Origin: Endozoicomonas gorgoniicola
GTDB lineage: Bacteria; Pseudomonadota; Gammaproteobacteria; Pseudomonadales; Endozoicomonadaceae
Direction: 5' to 3'
Assembly (NCBI RefSeq): GCF_025562715.2
Contig: NZ_JAPFCC010000001.1
Location: 2,560,501 to 2,624,500, forward strand
DNA: 64,000 bases
Shown here one piece after another: positions 53,937 to 63,106 of this stretch. How positions within the stretch are numbered: the stretch's first letter is position 1; each line of letters opens with the position of its first letter. The position numbers and the translations under genes are program-made. A model generated the notes under the pieces. That model ran no database searches, was not told the origin of the DNA, and was given only the letters and a program-made list of their open reading frames with translations.

Positions 53937-53964
53937 CAAGCCCCTTACCGGAGTAAGGGGCTTG
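53937..53964 (-). terminator. Strong hairpin after alaS
   Basis: CAAGCCCCTTAC-TCCG-GTAAGGGGCTTG is a 12-bp perfect stem 9 bases after the alaS stop. The following T content is low (TCTGACGG), so it may terminate inefficiently or protect the mRNA end. Confidence 0.6.
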
Positions 53965-53973
53965 CTGTTCCTG

Positions 53974-56595
53974 TTACAGCTTCGCTTCCAGCCACTCTGG
54001 TATGGATTCCAGCGCAACTTTCAGGTTTTCAGGCTGAGATCCACCGCCCTGGGCAAAATCAGGTCGGCCACCACCTTTGCCACCAACCTGTTCTGCCACC
54101 ATTTTCAACAGGTCGCCTGCTTTCACCTTGCCGGTCAGGTCTTTTGTGACACCAGCAGCCAGAGGGAATTTACCCTCTGCCGGTACTGCCAGGAAGACAA
54201 TACCAGACTCCAGCTTATTCTTGAGCTGGTCAACCATGTCTCGTAGGGATTTCGGGTCAACGCCTTCCAGTGCCGTAGCCAGCACCTTCACGCCATTCAC
54301 TTCTACCGCCTTGCTCAACAGATCCGCGCTGCCAGCTGACGCCAGCTTCTGCTTGAGTTGCTGCATCTCTTTTTCGAGCCTGCGGTTCTGTTCCAGCACT
54401 CCTTTTACCTTTTCCAGAACAGTGTCCTGAGAGCCTTTTACCAGCGCAGCCACCGACTTCAGTGTGTCTTCCAGACTTTCCTGACGAACATCGGCATTCT
54501 GACCGGTGACAGCCTCAATACGACGAACACCTGCAGCAATGCCCGATTCAGCCAGGATACGAATAGAGCCGATATCACCCGTGCGAACAACGTGGGTACC
54601 GCCACACAGTTCCACAGAGAAGTTGCCGGAGCCCATGGACAATACGCGCACTTCATCGCCGTATTTTTCGCCAAACAGTGCCATGGCACCTTTAGCCTGA
54701 GCCGCTTCCATATCCAGCACTTCCGTGGTGACTTCGGTATTGGCGCGGATCTGATCGTTCACCATACGCTCAACAGCGCGCAACTCTTCTGGCTTCACCG
54801 CTTCAAAGTGAGAAAAGTCAAAGCGCAGACGCTCCGGGTCAACCAGAGAACCTTTCTGAGTGACATGGTCACCCAGAACTTTACGCAGTGCTGCGTGCAG
54901 CAGGTGGGTAGCCGAGTGGTTCAACGCAGTGGCATGACGCTTTTCAGCATTTACTTCCGCTTCTACCTTGTCACCCACTTTCAGTTCGCCAGATAAAATT
55001 CGGGCGATATGCAGATGACTGTCACCCTGCTTGAGGGTATCCAGCACCTTGATGGAGCCGCCCGCAAACGTCAGGCTACCGGTATCACCCACCTGACCAC
55101 CGGACTCTGCGTAAAATGGCGTCGCTTCCAGGACAACCGTTGCTTTCTGGCCTTCAGAAACAGACTCGACTTCCTGACCTTCCACAAACAGGGCTTTCAC
55201 CGCTGAACCACCCTGCAGAGACTGGTAACCGGTAAATTCGGTCACACCGTCAACGGTCAGCTGTTCGTTATAGTCCATGCCAAACTTGCTGGCTGCACGG
55301 GCGCGCTCACGCTGGGCTTCCAGCGCCTGGTTGAAGCCTTCAGTGTCTACTGTCAGTTCACGTTCACGGGCAATATCTTTGGTCAGGTCAACCGGGAAAC
55401 CGTAAGTATCATAGAGAGTGAAGACCACATCACCCGGAATCACAGCACCTTTGAGGGTAGACAGTTTGTCTTCCAGCAGGCGCATGCCTTTGTCCAGTGT
55501 CCTGGTAAACTGCTCTTCTTCCTGCAACAGAATACGTTCGATCTGAGCCTGGTTGGATTTCAGCTCCGGATAAGCATCGCTCATCTCACGCACCAGTGAT
55601 CCCACCAGCTTGTAAAAGAAAGTCTCGGTTGCCCCCAGTTTGTGACCATGACGGCAGGCTCGACGAATGATTCGACGCAGTGTGTAGCCACGGCTTTCAT
55701 TGGATGGCATCACACCATCAGAGATCAGGAAAGCACTGGAACGAATATGGTCCGCAATAACACGCAGGGAGCCAGCCGTAGTATCAACGCCACCCAGCAC
55801 TTTGGAGGCATCTTTCAGCAAGCCCTGGAAGATATCAATATCGTAGTTACTGTGGCCGCCCTGCAAAATGGTGGAGATACGCTCCAGTCCCATGCCGGTA
55901 TCGACAGACGGTTTTGGCAGAGGTTCCATGGTTCCGTCAGCCTGACGGTTGTACTGCATAAATACGATGTTCCAGATTTCAATGAAACGGTCGCCATCTT
56001 CCTCCGGAGTGCCAGGGCGTCCACCCCAGATGTGTTCACCATGATCGTAGAACACTTCGGTACATGGACCACATGGACCCGTATCGCCCATCTGCCAGAA
56101 GTTATCCGATGCGTAAGGTGCGCCCTTGTTGTCACCAATGCGAATGATGTTTTCAGCCGGCACACCGACTTCATTCAGCCAGATGTTATAGGCTTCATCG
56201 TCGGTTTCATAAACGGTGACGCACAGCTTTTCAGCGGGCAGGCTCAGGGTGACAGTCAGGAAATCCCAGGCGTATCGGATGGCATCCTGCTTGAAGTAGT
56301 CACCAAAGCTGAAGTTACCCATCATTTCAAAAAAGGTGTGGTGACGGGCGGTGTAGCCCACGTTTTCCAGGTCGTTATGTTTACCTCCGGCACGAACACA
56401 TTTCTGGGAAGTGGTCGCCCGGGTGTAAGCCCTGTTTTCACGTCCAAGAAATAAATCCTTGAACTGATTCATCCCGGCATTGGTAAACAGCAGGGTTGGA
56501 TCATCGTGAGGCACCAGCGAACTGCTTGGCACAATTTCATGCCCTTTTTCCTTAAAGAAGTTAAGGAAGGCAGATCGTATCTCAGAGCTTTTCAT
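53974..56595 (-). CDS. alaS: Alanyl-tRNA synthetase
   Basis: The 873-residue class II synthetase charges tRNA-Ala. Motif 1 region FFKEKGHEIVPSSSLVPHDD is at the N-terminus. The editing domain has HSATHLLHAALRKVLG and the zinc ligands in FSVELCGGTHV. The C-terminal oligomerisation domain ends GGRPDFAQGGG. Length is typical for gammaproteobacteria. Confidence 0.98.
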   Translation of the reverse strand: MKSSEIRSAFLNFFKEKGHEIVPSSSLVPHDDPTLLFTNAGMNQFKDLFLGRENRAYTRATTSQKCVRAGGKHNDLENVGYTARHHTFFEMMGNFSFGDYFKQDAIRYAWDFLTVTLSLPAEKLCVTVYETDDEAYNIWLNEVGVPAENIIRIGDNKGAPYASDNFWQMGDTGPCGPCTEVFYDHGEHIWGGRPGTPEEDGDRFIEIWNIVFMQYNRQADGTMEPLPKPSVDTGMGLERISTILQGGHSNYDIDIFQGLLKDASKVLGGVDTTAGSLRVIADHIRSSAFLISDGVMPSNESRGYTLRRIIRRACRHGHKLGATETFFYKLVGSLVREMSDAYPELKSNQAQIERILLQEEEQFTRTLDKGMRLLEDKLSTLKGAVIPGDVVFTLYDTYGFPVDLTKDIARERELTVDTEGFNQALEAQRERARAASKFGMDYNEQLTVDGVTEFTGYQSLQGGSAVKALFVEGQEVESVSEGQKATVVLEATPFYAESGGQVGDTGSLTFAGGSIKVLDTLKQGDSHLHIARILSGELKVGDKVEAEVNAEKRHATALNHSATHLLHAALRKVLGDHVTQKGSLVDPERLRFDFSHFEAVKPEELRAVERMVNDQIRANTEVTTEVLDMEAAQAKGAMALFGEKYGDEVRVLSMGSGNFSVELCGGTHVVRTGDIGSIRILAESGIAAGVRRIEAVTGQNADVRQESLEDTLKSVAALVKGSQDTVLEKVKGVLEQNRRLEKEMQQLKQKLASAGSADLLSKAVEVNGVKVLATALEGVDPKSLRDMVDQLKNKLESGIVFLAVPAEGKFPLAAGVTKDLTGKVKAGDLLKMVAEQVGGKGGGRPDFAQGGGSQPENLKVALESIPEWLEAKL

Positions 56596-56724
56596 ACAGG
56601 TCTTCCGTCAGGGAGGTTCAAATAGCAATAGTAAACCGGCCATTATATAGAAGCAGACGATAGAATCAGCAGGAAATATCAATCTATGCGTGCATTTTAT
56701 TTAAAGAGCCTGATAAATACGCAC

Positions 56725-57333
56725 TTACTGGCTTAACTTTCCCGCCAGCTGAAGCTGCCGGTAATGGTTACAAAAGTCAGTCACGGATTGATGAAGGCTG
56801 CGGGAAGCCTCGGGCATCCCTGCATTTTTCAGAACTTCAGCCGCCACCTCTGCGGTACAAAGATGACCCGCCTGTTGATTTCTGCGCAAACTGTAACCCG
56901 ATGCTGGCACATTATTCAGCGACATCAGGGGTAAACGGTGCAGATAAGGGCTTTGCCGGTACATTTTCCGTGCCTGCTGCCAGGTGGCGTCTAACAGAAT
57001 AAACAGTTTTTTGGAGGGTGCTGCCTTCTCTTCAGTCACGCCTTGCGGATAAACAGCTTGCTGGTAGATAGCGTAAGCTTCAGGCATCAACAGAACCGGC
57101 TCCCAATGTGGGTCATCCAGCAATGTCAGTAACTCTTCTGAAGGTTCAACCCGGCTCCAGTTAACCACCAGCGTATCGGGAAGCATCGTCCTGACCAGTT
57201 TTCCGGTATTACTGATTTTTGCAAACTCTACCGGATGGGTTAACAGGCAAAACCGATGCTGACAACTGAGTACAGGCAGAGACGGGCAAAAGCAGGAAGA
57301 CGCTTCAAAACCACAGCGGGAACAACAGGACAT
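56725..57333 (-). CDS. DTW-domain tRNA-uridine aminocarboxypropyltransferase
   Basis: The 202-residue protein begins SCCSRCGFEASSCFCPSLPV, a Cys cluster, and holds the DTW box as LLDATWQQARKMYRQSPYL. LLTHPVEFAKISNTGKLV also fits the family. Members (TapT in E. coli) make acp3U at tRNA position 47 from SAM. Its place between recX and alaS is not universal. TapT identity is inferred from the family. Confidence 0.85.
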   Translation of the reverse strand: MSCCSRCGFEASSCFCPSLPVLSCQHRFCLLTHPVEFAKISNTGKLVRTMLPDTLVVNWSRVEPSEELLTLLDDPHWEPVLLMPEAYAIYQQAVYPQGVTEEKAAPSKKLFILLDATWQQARKMYRQSPYLHRLPLMSLNNVPASGYSLRRNQQAGHLCTAEVAAEVLKNAGMPEASRSLHQSVTDFCNHYRQLQLAGKLSQ

Positions 57334-57397
57334 GAATCAACTCTCAAACAGCCATGAGCGGAAAAAGGACATGAGCGGAAAAATGAATCTGCACATT

Positions 57398-57868
57398 TTA
57401 TCCCAGGCAGGCATTGATATGACTCGATAAAAAGCCTCTTTGTGCAAGGAAGCGGTATACTTTCATACGATCTTTTGGTGAAAGTTTTTTCTGTTCTCCC
57501 ATTTTTTTATCTTTTAGCCGGCTCGCTTCAGAAAACCATTTGTCATCATCGTCAAACAGATAGTTCGCCAGCAGACTCTGTGAAACGCCTTTCTGTATCA
57601 ATTCATTACGAATACGTGCAGGGCCATAGCCTTTATTGCTGCGGGAATAAACATAAGCTTCAGTAAAACGCTCATCACTTTGCAAGCCTTCATTAACCAG
57701 TCTCTGCAAGGCCTTTTCGATAAGCTCAGGAGCAAAACGTTTTTGAAGCTTATAAGACAGCTCGAAATAGCTGTGTTCACGCCGGGCCAGCAAGTCCATT
57801 GCTGCCCGGCGAACATCCTGTTCAGCTTGCCCCTGTTCAACAAGTGTCTGTTCAGATAGTTCCTGCAT
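57398..57868 (-). CDS. recX: RecX regulatory protein
   Basis: The 156-residue helical protein has the three tandem RecX repeats: AMDLLARREHSYFELSYKLQ, LQRLVNEGLQSDERFTEAYV, and the last ending KVYRFLAQRGFLSSHINACL. It inhibits RecA filament growth. Its start codon shares a base with the recA stop (coordinates meet at 57,868), so the two are co-transcribed and recX is translated by coupling. Confidence 0.95.
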   Translation of the reverse strand: MQELSEQTLVEQGQAEQDVRRAAMDLLARREHSYFELSYKLQKRFAPELIEKALQRLVNEGLQSDERFTEAYVYSRSNKGYGPARIRNELIQKGVSQSLLANYLFDDDDKWFSEASRLKDKKMGEQKKLSPKDRMKVYRFLAQRGFLSSHINACLG

Positions 57869-58911
57869 TATTCTGCTAACAGTTGTTCCTGACCTGCCTT
57901 TTCCGAACCTTTTGTCTCGGAATCTGTATTCAGGAGTTCGGCCCGAATCTGCACTTCAATTTCATCTGCAATTTCCGGATTTTCTGTCAGATATTTGCAG
58001 GCGTTCGCCTTACCCTGGCCAATCTTGGTGCCTTTATAGGCATACCAGGCACCGGATTTTTCTACCAGCTTCAACTTCACGCCCAGGTCAATCACCTCAC
58101 CCATGTGGTAAATACCCTGGCCGTAGAGAATCTGAAATTCCGCCTGTTTGAACGGAGGTGAAACCTTGTTTTTAACAACCTTGACCCGGGTTTCATTACC
58201 AATAATCTCATCGCCCTGCTTCACTGCGCCGGTACGGCGAATATCCAGTCGCACAGACGAGTAGAATTTCAGGGCATTACCGCCGGTAGTGGTTTCCGGG
58301 TTGCCAAACATCACACCAATCTTCATACGAATCTGGTTAATGAAGATTACCATGCAGTTAGTCTGTTTGATGGAACCGGTCAGTTTCCGCAATGCCTGGG
58401 ACATCAGGCGCGCCTGCAGGCCTACGTGGGAATCACCCATATCGCCTTCGATCTCAGCTTTTGGCACCAGCGCCGCAACAGAGTCTACAACAATGACATC
58501 AACCGCTCCGGAACGAACCAGCATGTCGGTAATCTCCAGAGCCTGCTCACCGGTATCAGGCTGGGATACATACAGGTCATCAACATTCACCCCCAGCTTA
58601 CCGGCATACTGAGGATCAAGGGCATGTTCGGCGTCGACAAATGCACAGGTGGCACCCTGCTTCTGGGCTTCAGCAATAGCACTCAGAGTCAGAGTCGTTT
58701 TACCGGAGGACTCTGGTCCGTAAATTTCAACAATTCGGCCTTTGGGCAAACCACCAATACCCAGAGCGATATCCAGCTGCAGGGAGCCTGTAGAAATGGC
58801 GGGAATGGCCTCCTGCTTCTGATCACCCATTCGCATGACAGCACCTTTACCAAATTGGCGATCAATCTGGCTCAGAGCCGCTGCCAGTGCTTTCTTTCTA
58901 TTCTCATCCAT
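57868..58911 (-). CDS. recA: Recombinase RecA
   Basis: The 347-residue protein has Walker A GPESSGKTTL near residue 66, Walker B VIVVDSVAALVPKAE, loop L1 GDSHVGLQARLMSQALRKLT and loop L2 FGNPETTTGGNALKFYSSV. It pairs homologous DNA and triggers the SOS response. It begins MDENRKKALAAALSQIDRQF with an acidic, shorter C-terminal tail. Two LexA-like sites lie just upstream. Confidence 0.99.
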   Translation of the reverse strand: MDENRKKALAAALSQIDRQFGKGAVMRMGDQKQEAIPAISTGSLQLDIALGIGGLPKGRIVEIYGPESSGKTTLTLSAIAEAQKQGATCAFVDAEHALDPQYAGKLGVNVDDLYVSQPDTGEQALEITDMLVRSGAVDVIVVDSVAALVPKAEIEGDMGDSHVGLQARLMSQALRKLTGSIKQTNCMVIFINQIRMKIGVMFGNPETTTGGNALKFYSSVRLDIRRTGAVKQGDEIIGNETRVKVVKNKVSPPFKQAEFQILYGQGIYHMGEVIDLGVKLKLVEKSGAWYAYKGTKIGQGKANACKYLTENPEIADEIEVQIRAELLNTDSETKGSEKAGQEQLLAE

Positions 58912-58973
58912 TGTCTGATTCCATCCTCAGTGCTTGCCTGCGCAGGGCATGGCGAATATAAATGCTACACATA

Positions 58974-59008
58974 CTGTATATTTAAACACTATATGTATAT
59001 TTGTCCAG
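58974..59008. promoter_or_regulatory. Two adjacent LexA-box-like sites upstream of recA
   Basis: CTGTATATTTAAACAC (58,974-58,989) and ATGTATATTTGTCCAG (58,993-59,008) each differ from the CTG-N10-CAG core by one base. They lie 63-97 bases before the recA start and should mediate LexA repression. Confidence 0.65.
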
Positions 59009-59020
59009 TATATTTGTCGA

Positions 59021-59503
59021 TTATTGCAGAAGCCTGATAAGCTCGGACAGCGCAACCTCCACAGACTGCTCCCGTACCTGCTGCCGTTCACCTGCAAACC
59101 GGAAGGCTTCGGAAAAGGTTTTTTCCCGACAATACCATGCGATATGAACAGTGCCTACCGGTTTATCCCGGGTACCCCCGCCAGGACCGGCAATACCGCT
59201 GATGGCAATACTGACGGGAACGTTCAGGCTCATGGCAACGCCACGCGCCATTTGTTCAACAACAGGCTGGCTGACCGCACCGTATGTTTCCAGTAGCTCA
59301 CAGGGAACATCGAGGAGCCGGTGTTTCATGGCATTGGAATAACTGACCACTGCACCTTCAAACCAGTCTGAGCTGCCCGGAATAGCCGTTAATACCTGAC
59401 TGACCCACCCGCCGGTGCAGGATTCAGCAGTCGCCATTTTCAATGACTGTCTGCCTAGCTCAAGTGACAGTTGCAGAGCCAGATCGGATAATTTGTCAGT
59501 CAC
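59021..59503 (-). CDS. pncC: Nicotinamide-nucleotide amidase (CinA C-terminal domain)
   Basis: The GTG at 59503 with AGGAGATTGTA gives a 160-residue protein; an ATG at 59605 would add 34 non-conserved residues. The family boxes are KMATAESCTGGWVSQVLTAI, FEGAVVSYSNAMKHRLLDVP and IAISGIAGPGGGTRDKPVGT. It deamidates NMN to recycle NAD. pncC followed by recA is a conserved pair. The N-terminal CinA domain is absent, as is usual here. Confidence 0.93.
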   Translation of the reverse strand: MTDKLSDLALQLSLELGRQSLKMATAESCTGGWVSQVLTAIPGSSDWFEGAVVSYSNAMKHRLLDVPCELLETYGAVSQPVVEQMARGVAMSLNVPVSIAISGIAGPGGGTRDKPVGTVHIAWYCREKTFSEAFRFAGERQQVREQSVEVALSELIRLLQ

Positions 59504-59616
59504 TACAATCTCCTGAGTCCTGTTGTGAGAGACAGTTATACTATGCCTGTTGTGCAGATAACAGAAGCTGTAAGCATTACTAAGGGAAGCGGCACTCAAT
59601 AACATACCAGCGCCTC

Positions 59617-59692
59617 CGTCATTCCCGCGAAGGCGGCTCTTGTAAAGGAGAGAGTACCACGGTAGTGGATCCCCGCCTTCGCGGGGATGGCG
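59617..59692. repeat. Dispersed-type palindromic repeat
   Basis: CGTCATTCCCGCGAAGGCGG and TGGATCCCCGCCTTCGCGGG face each other across about 30 bases, with both arms GC-rich. This is a typical small intergenic palindrome (REP/MITE-like) present in many proteobacterial genomes. It could act as an mRNA stop for the sensor kinase gene. Confidence 0.7.
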
Positions 59693-59718
59693 ATGGGATA
59701 TTTTTATCTGCTACTTCC

Positions 59719-62700
59719 CTAAGCCCTCACATTCAACTTGTTCAATAGAGATTCCAGCTGCTCAAGATCCATTGCTTCACACAACTGCACTATATATTGA
59801 TTCAGTTCGTTAAAATCCCGATTCTCACCAAACGACTTAACCTGCTCCTGCAAGGATTCCAGATCCCCCATCTCAACAGCTTCACACAGGCACCGGGTGA
59901 ACAGCTCTCGCTTGTCTCTGCCCAGCTTTGCAATCAACTCGTCAAGGTCGGCAGACAACATCTGTTTGCTGCGAGTCAGCTTGAACTCTATGCCCAGCTG
60001 CCTTTCAATCAATTCGTACAACCCGGCTGCATCAAAAGGTTTACCGACAAAGCCATCAAACCCTTTCGAGAGAAGCCCTGAGCGTGCCTCCTGGCTGACG
60101 CTGGCGGTGACAGCAACCACCTTTATTCGACGCCCATGCGGTCTTTGCCTGATACGACGCAACGCCTCAATACCATCCAGTACTGGCATGCGAATATCCA
60201 TAAACACCATAACGAAGTCATTCTGATCAAGCGCTTCCAGTGCTTCTGCACCATTACAGGCCTGTTGCACCGAAAATCCGGGAATCTCAAGTAAACGCGC
60301 CAGCATGTCCCGGTTACTGTCGATATCGTCCACCACCAGAATTGACTGCCCCTTCCAGCTTTCCGGCAATTCCGGACAATAGGAGTCGCGATGCACCCGG
60401 TAACGTCCCTGAAGGTCTTTAACGTTTCCAGCTTCCAGAGGAATAGTAAACTCAAAACAACTGCCTTTGCCCACCTCACTCGATACAGTCAACTCTCCCC
60501 CCATGGCTGCTACCAGGTGTCGACTGATCGCCAGCCCCAGCCCGGTTCCTCCTGCCATATATTCAGATTTCAATTGCCTGAAAGGTTCAAATACCCGCTG
60601 CAAACCCGATTCATCAATACCAATACCCGTGTCTTCTACGGCAAAATGCAAACATCTGCCGCTTAATTCAACCAGCATTCTGACCCAGCCCGAATTCGTA
60701 TATTTTACCCCGTTACTCATCAGATTGAGCAAAACCTGTCGTACTTTTATTTCGTCTGCCACGATAACGGACGGCAAATCAGATGCCGATTCAACCTTTA
60801 ATACCAATCCTTTACTGTTTGCTTTTTCCAGCAGCATGTTCCGCACATCGGCTAACATTTCCCGCAAATCCATAGTCACCGGATGCAACTCAATCTGGCT
60901 CGATTCGATCTTAGTCAGGTCAAGGATGTCGTTTATTAAAGACAACAGATGTCTTCCACTAGATTCAATGGTTCGCAGGCTTTTCTCATGCCCTTCCCGG
61001 ACTTCCCGATCCTGCAGCAACACTTGTGTATACCCCAGCACACCATTGAGCGGTGTCCTGAGTTCATGGCTCATATTGGAAAGAAACAAGCCTTTGGCAC
61101 GGTTGGCACGCTCTGCCTGCTCCTTGGCTTCCGTCAATTCACGCTCTATGCGCTTACGCTCGGTAATATCCCTGACCACCATAGAAATCAGCAGGCCATC
61201 ATCGGTTTCCAGTGGATTGCTGGTGATATCGACAGGAAAGATCCTGCCCTCCCGATCAATACCATGAGACTCAAAGCCCGTCAGGCAAAAATGCTCCCAG
61301 CTGACGGCACCAAGATCCCCCAGCAAGGGATGTGTAGAGCGGCAATTCAGTGGGGTCAATAATCGCAGAGGCATATTGACCAGTTCCTGTTGCTCAAACC
61401 CAAACATGGTTTCAGCCCGGCCATTAATCATGCTGATTATACCTTCCGGAGTGGAAATCACCGTCGCATCGGGTGCGGAATCCAGCAAAGCCTTAAATTT
61501 TCGCGTATCGTTAATGCGTTCGGTAATGTCGTTGGCCATGCCTTCTATTATCGAGTAGCTGCCTTTGACATCGAACATATCACTCCAGAAAATTTCCAGA
61601 CGCCGGTGCCGGCCATCACTGTGCAACACCTCCAGTTCAAAAGTCGAAGCATTGCCCGACAACACGCCCTGAAGCTGTTCCTTAAACAGGGTTCGCTGTG
61701 AGGCATCGACAATAAAGCGGTTTACAGGGCCTAAAAATTCAATCGGTTTATACCCCAGAATCGATTGAATCGACGGGCTGACATGGATGATTCGCCCCTG
61801 CTCATCCAGATTAAAATAAAAGTACTGTCCCCTGAGTTTCTGTACCAGATGCCCGATGTTATTCGCCCGCATGTCATGCAATGTCTGATCCCGGTCAGCC
61901 AGTTTCTCCAGTAGCTCCTGAAAGCTTTCCGCCAGACTTCCCACTTCATCATCAGACATTTTGGCAATTACCGGGTAGCTCTGCCGGTAGGTAAAGTCAT
62001 CCATCGACTGTTTCAATTGCGTCAACGGTCTGGTAATTCGGTCGGACACCAGACAGGCACAGGTAAAAATCAGCAACAGTGAAACCAGCATCACCAGGGC
62101 ATCCACCTTGGCCTGCTCCCTGACCATCCCAAGAGCGACATCCCGCCGGATATGAGTGATCAGCCACCAGGGGCCTGCCCTGATCGGGGCTCCAAAAAAC
62201 CAGTACTCATGGTCGCGCATGGGAATCCAGGATTTGCGCAGAACCGGCTTGCCTTCATCAATAAGCCCGGGCAGATCATCCCACAATCCCGAAGCCCCGT
62301 AGAGCTCAAGCGTTTCATATATCTTATGGTGATGGGCTCTTCTCGCGGTTTTGCTGTCTGTATGCAGGTAATCCCCCTGTCGACTGATAATGGAGAACTT
62401 CGGCTGCCCCATATCGGTGTCAATGACCCGAATCCGAAGGTCACTGAGACAAACATCCAGCTTTAAAACACCCAGTCGCCTGCCATCTTCATACAATGGC
62501 AAGATATGGCTGATGATTTTCCCACCGTTCTGCAGCGAGCCGGACTCGATCCATCTACCTTTCTCGCTGTCATCCACTCTTGGCCAGGCTTTTACCAACA
62601 ACGGGCCAAAGGTTTCGACACCCTCTACTATTTTTATGGATTGTCCATAACGCAAAGCCTGAGTACCTTTAAGCTGGCTGGAGCTGTGGTCATACCAGAC

Positions 62701-63009
62701 CAGGCCAATACCTCTTAACAACGCGTTGCTTTCCAGTGCTTCCTGCAACAAATCACCGGGAAGCCAGTTCAACCCATCGCTGTTAGACCCGATCATGCCC
62801 GCTACGATGTTAGCCTGCTGCATAAGGTTGACGATGTGAGCGTCAACTTCATTGGCATAGTGCCAGACCTGTTCAGTCAGACGTTTAGCCACCGTATCCG
62901 TTGCTTGTCGAATGGATAGATAAAGATGGATGCCAAAAATCAGGTTATAAAGCAGCGTGACAGGAACGACCGTAAAAAATATGATTTTTTTGCGAATTGA
63001 GAACAGCAC
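59719..63009 (-). CDS. Hybrid sensor histidine kinase with periplasmic sensor and receiver
   Basis: The 1096-residue protein has TM1 (8-30), a periplasmic sensor (31-300), TM2 (303-323) and a HAMP domain. Two PAS domains follow (about 390-500 and 505-615). The HisKA domain has the phospho-His at 648 in FLSNMSHELRTPLNGVLGYT. The ATPase domain has LMSNGVKYTNSGWV, VEDTGIGID and GTGLGLAISRHLV. A receiver domain carries ILVVDDIDSNRDM and FMDIRMPVLDGIEAL. The last about 80 residues are a helical tail of unclear type. No response regulator gene is adjacent. The signal is unknown. Confidence 0.93.
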   Translation of the reverse strand: MLFSIRKKIIFFTVVPVTLLYNLIFGIHLYLSIRQATDTVAKRLTEQVWHYANEVDAHIVNLMQQANIVAGMIGSNSDGLNWLPGDLLQEALESNALLRGIGLVWYDHSSSQLKGTQALRYGQSIKIVEGVETFGPLLVKAWPRVDDSEKGRWIESGSLQNGGKIISHILPLYEDGRRLGVLKLDVCLSDLRIRVIDTDMGQPKFSIISRQGDYLHTDSKTARRAHHHKIYETLELYGASGLWDDLPGLIDEGKPVLRKSWIPMRDHEYWFFGAPIRAGPWWLITHIRRDVALGMVREQAKVDALVMLVSLLLIFTCACLVSDRITRPLTQLKQSMDDFTYRQSYPVIAKMSDDEVGSLAESFQELLEKLADRDQTLHDMRANNIGHLVQKLRGQYFYFNLDEQGRIIHVSPSIQSILGYKPIEFLGPVNRFIVDASQRTLFKEQLQGVLSGNASTFELEVLHSDGRHRRLEIFWSDMFDVKGSYSIIEGMANDITERINDTRKFKALLDSAPDATVISTPEGIISMINGRAETMFGFEQQELVNMPLRLLTPLNCRSTHPLLGDLGAVSWEHFCLTGFESHGIDREGRIFPVDITSNPLETDDGLLISMVVRDITERKRIERELTEAKEQAERANRAKGLFLSNMSHELRTPLNGVLGYTQVLLQDREVREGHEKSLRTIESSGRHLLSLINDILDLTKIESSQIELHPVTMDLREMLADVRNMLLEKANSKGLVLKVESASDLPSVIVADEIKVRQVLLNLMSNGVKYTNSGWVRMLVELSGRCLHFAVEDTGIGIDESGLQRVFEPFRQLKSEYMAGGTGLGLAISRHLVAAMGGELTVSSEVGKGSCFEFTIPLEAGNVKDLQGRYRVHRDSYCPELPESWKGQSILVVDDIDSNRDMLARLLEIPGFSVQQACNGAEALEALDQNDFVMVFMDIRMPVLDGIEALRRIRQRPHGRRIKVVAVTASVSQEARSGLLSKGFDGFVGKPFDAAGLYELIERQLGIEFKLTRSKQMLSADLDELIAKLGRDKRELFTRCLCEAVEMGDLESLQEQVKSFGENRDFNELNQYIVQLCEAMDLEQLESLLNKLNVRA

Positions 63010-63106
63010 AACTCAACTGTCACGTCATTAGATTTGAACGCTAAGAATAGACCATATTTCTATGGTCAAAATGCTTCAAGCCCTTGAGCCCTTGAGCCCT
63101 TGAGAA

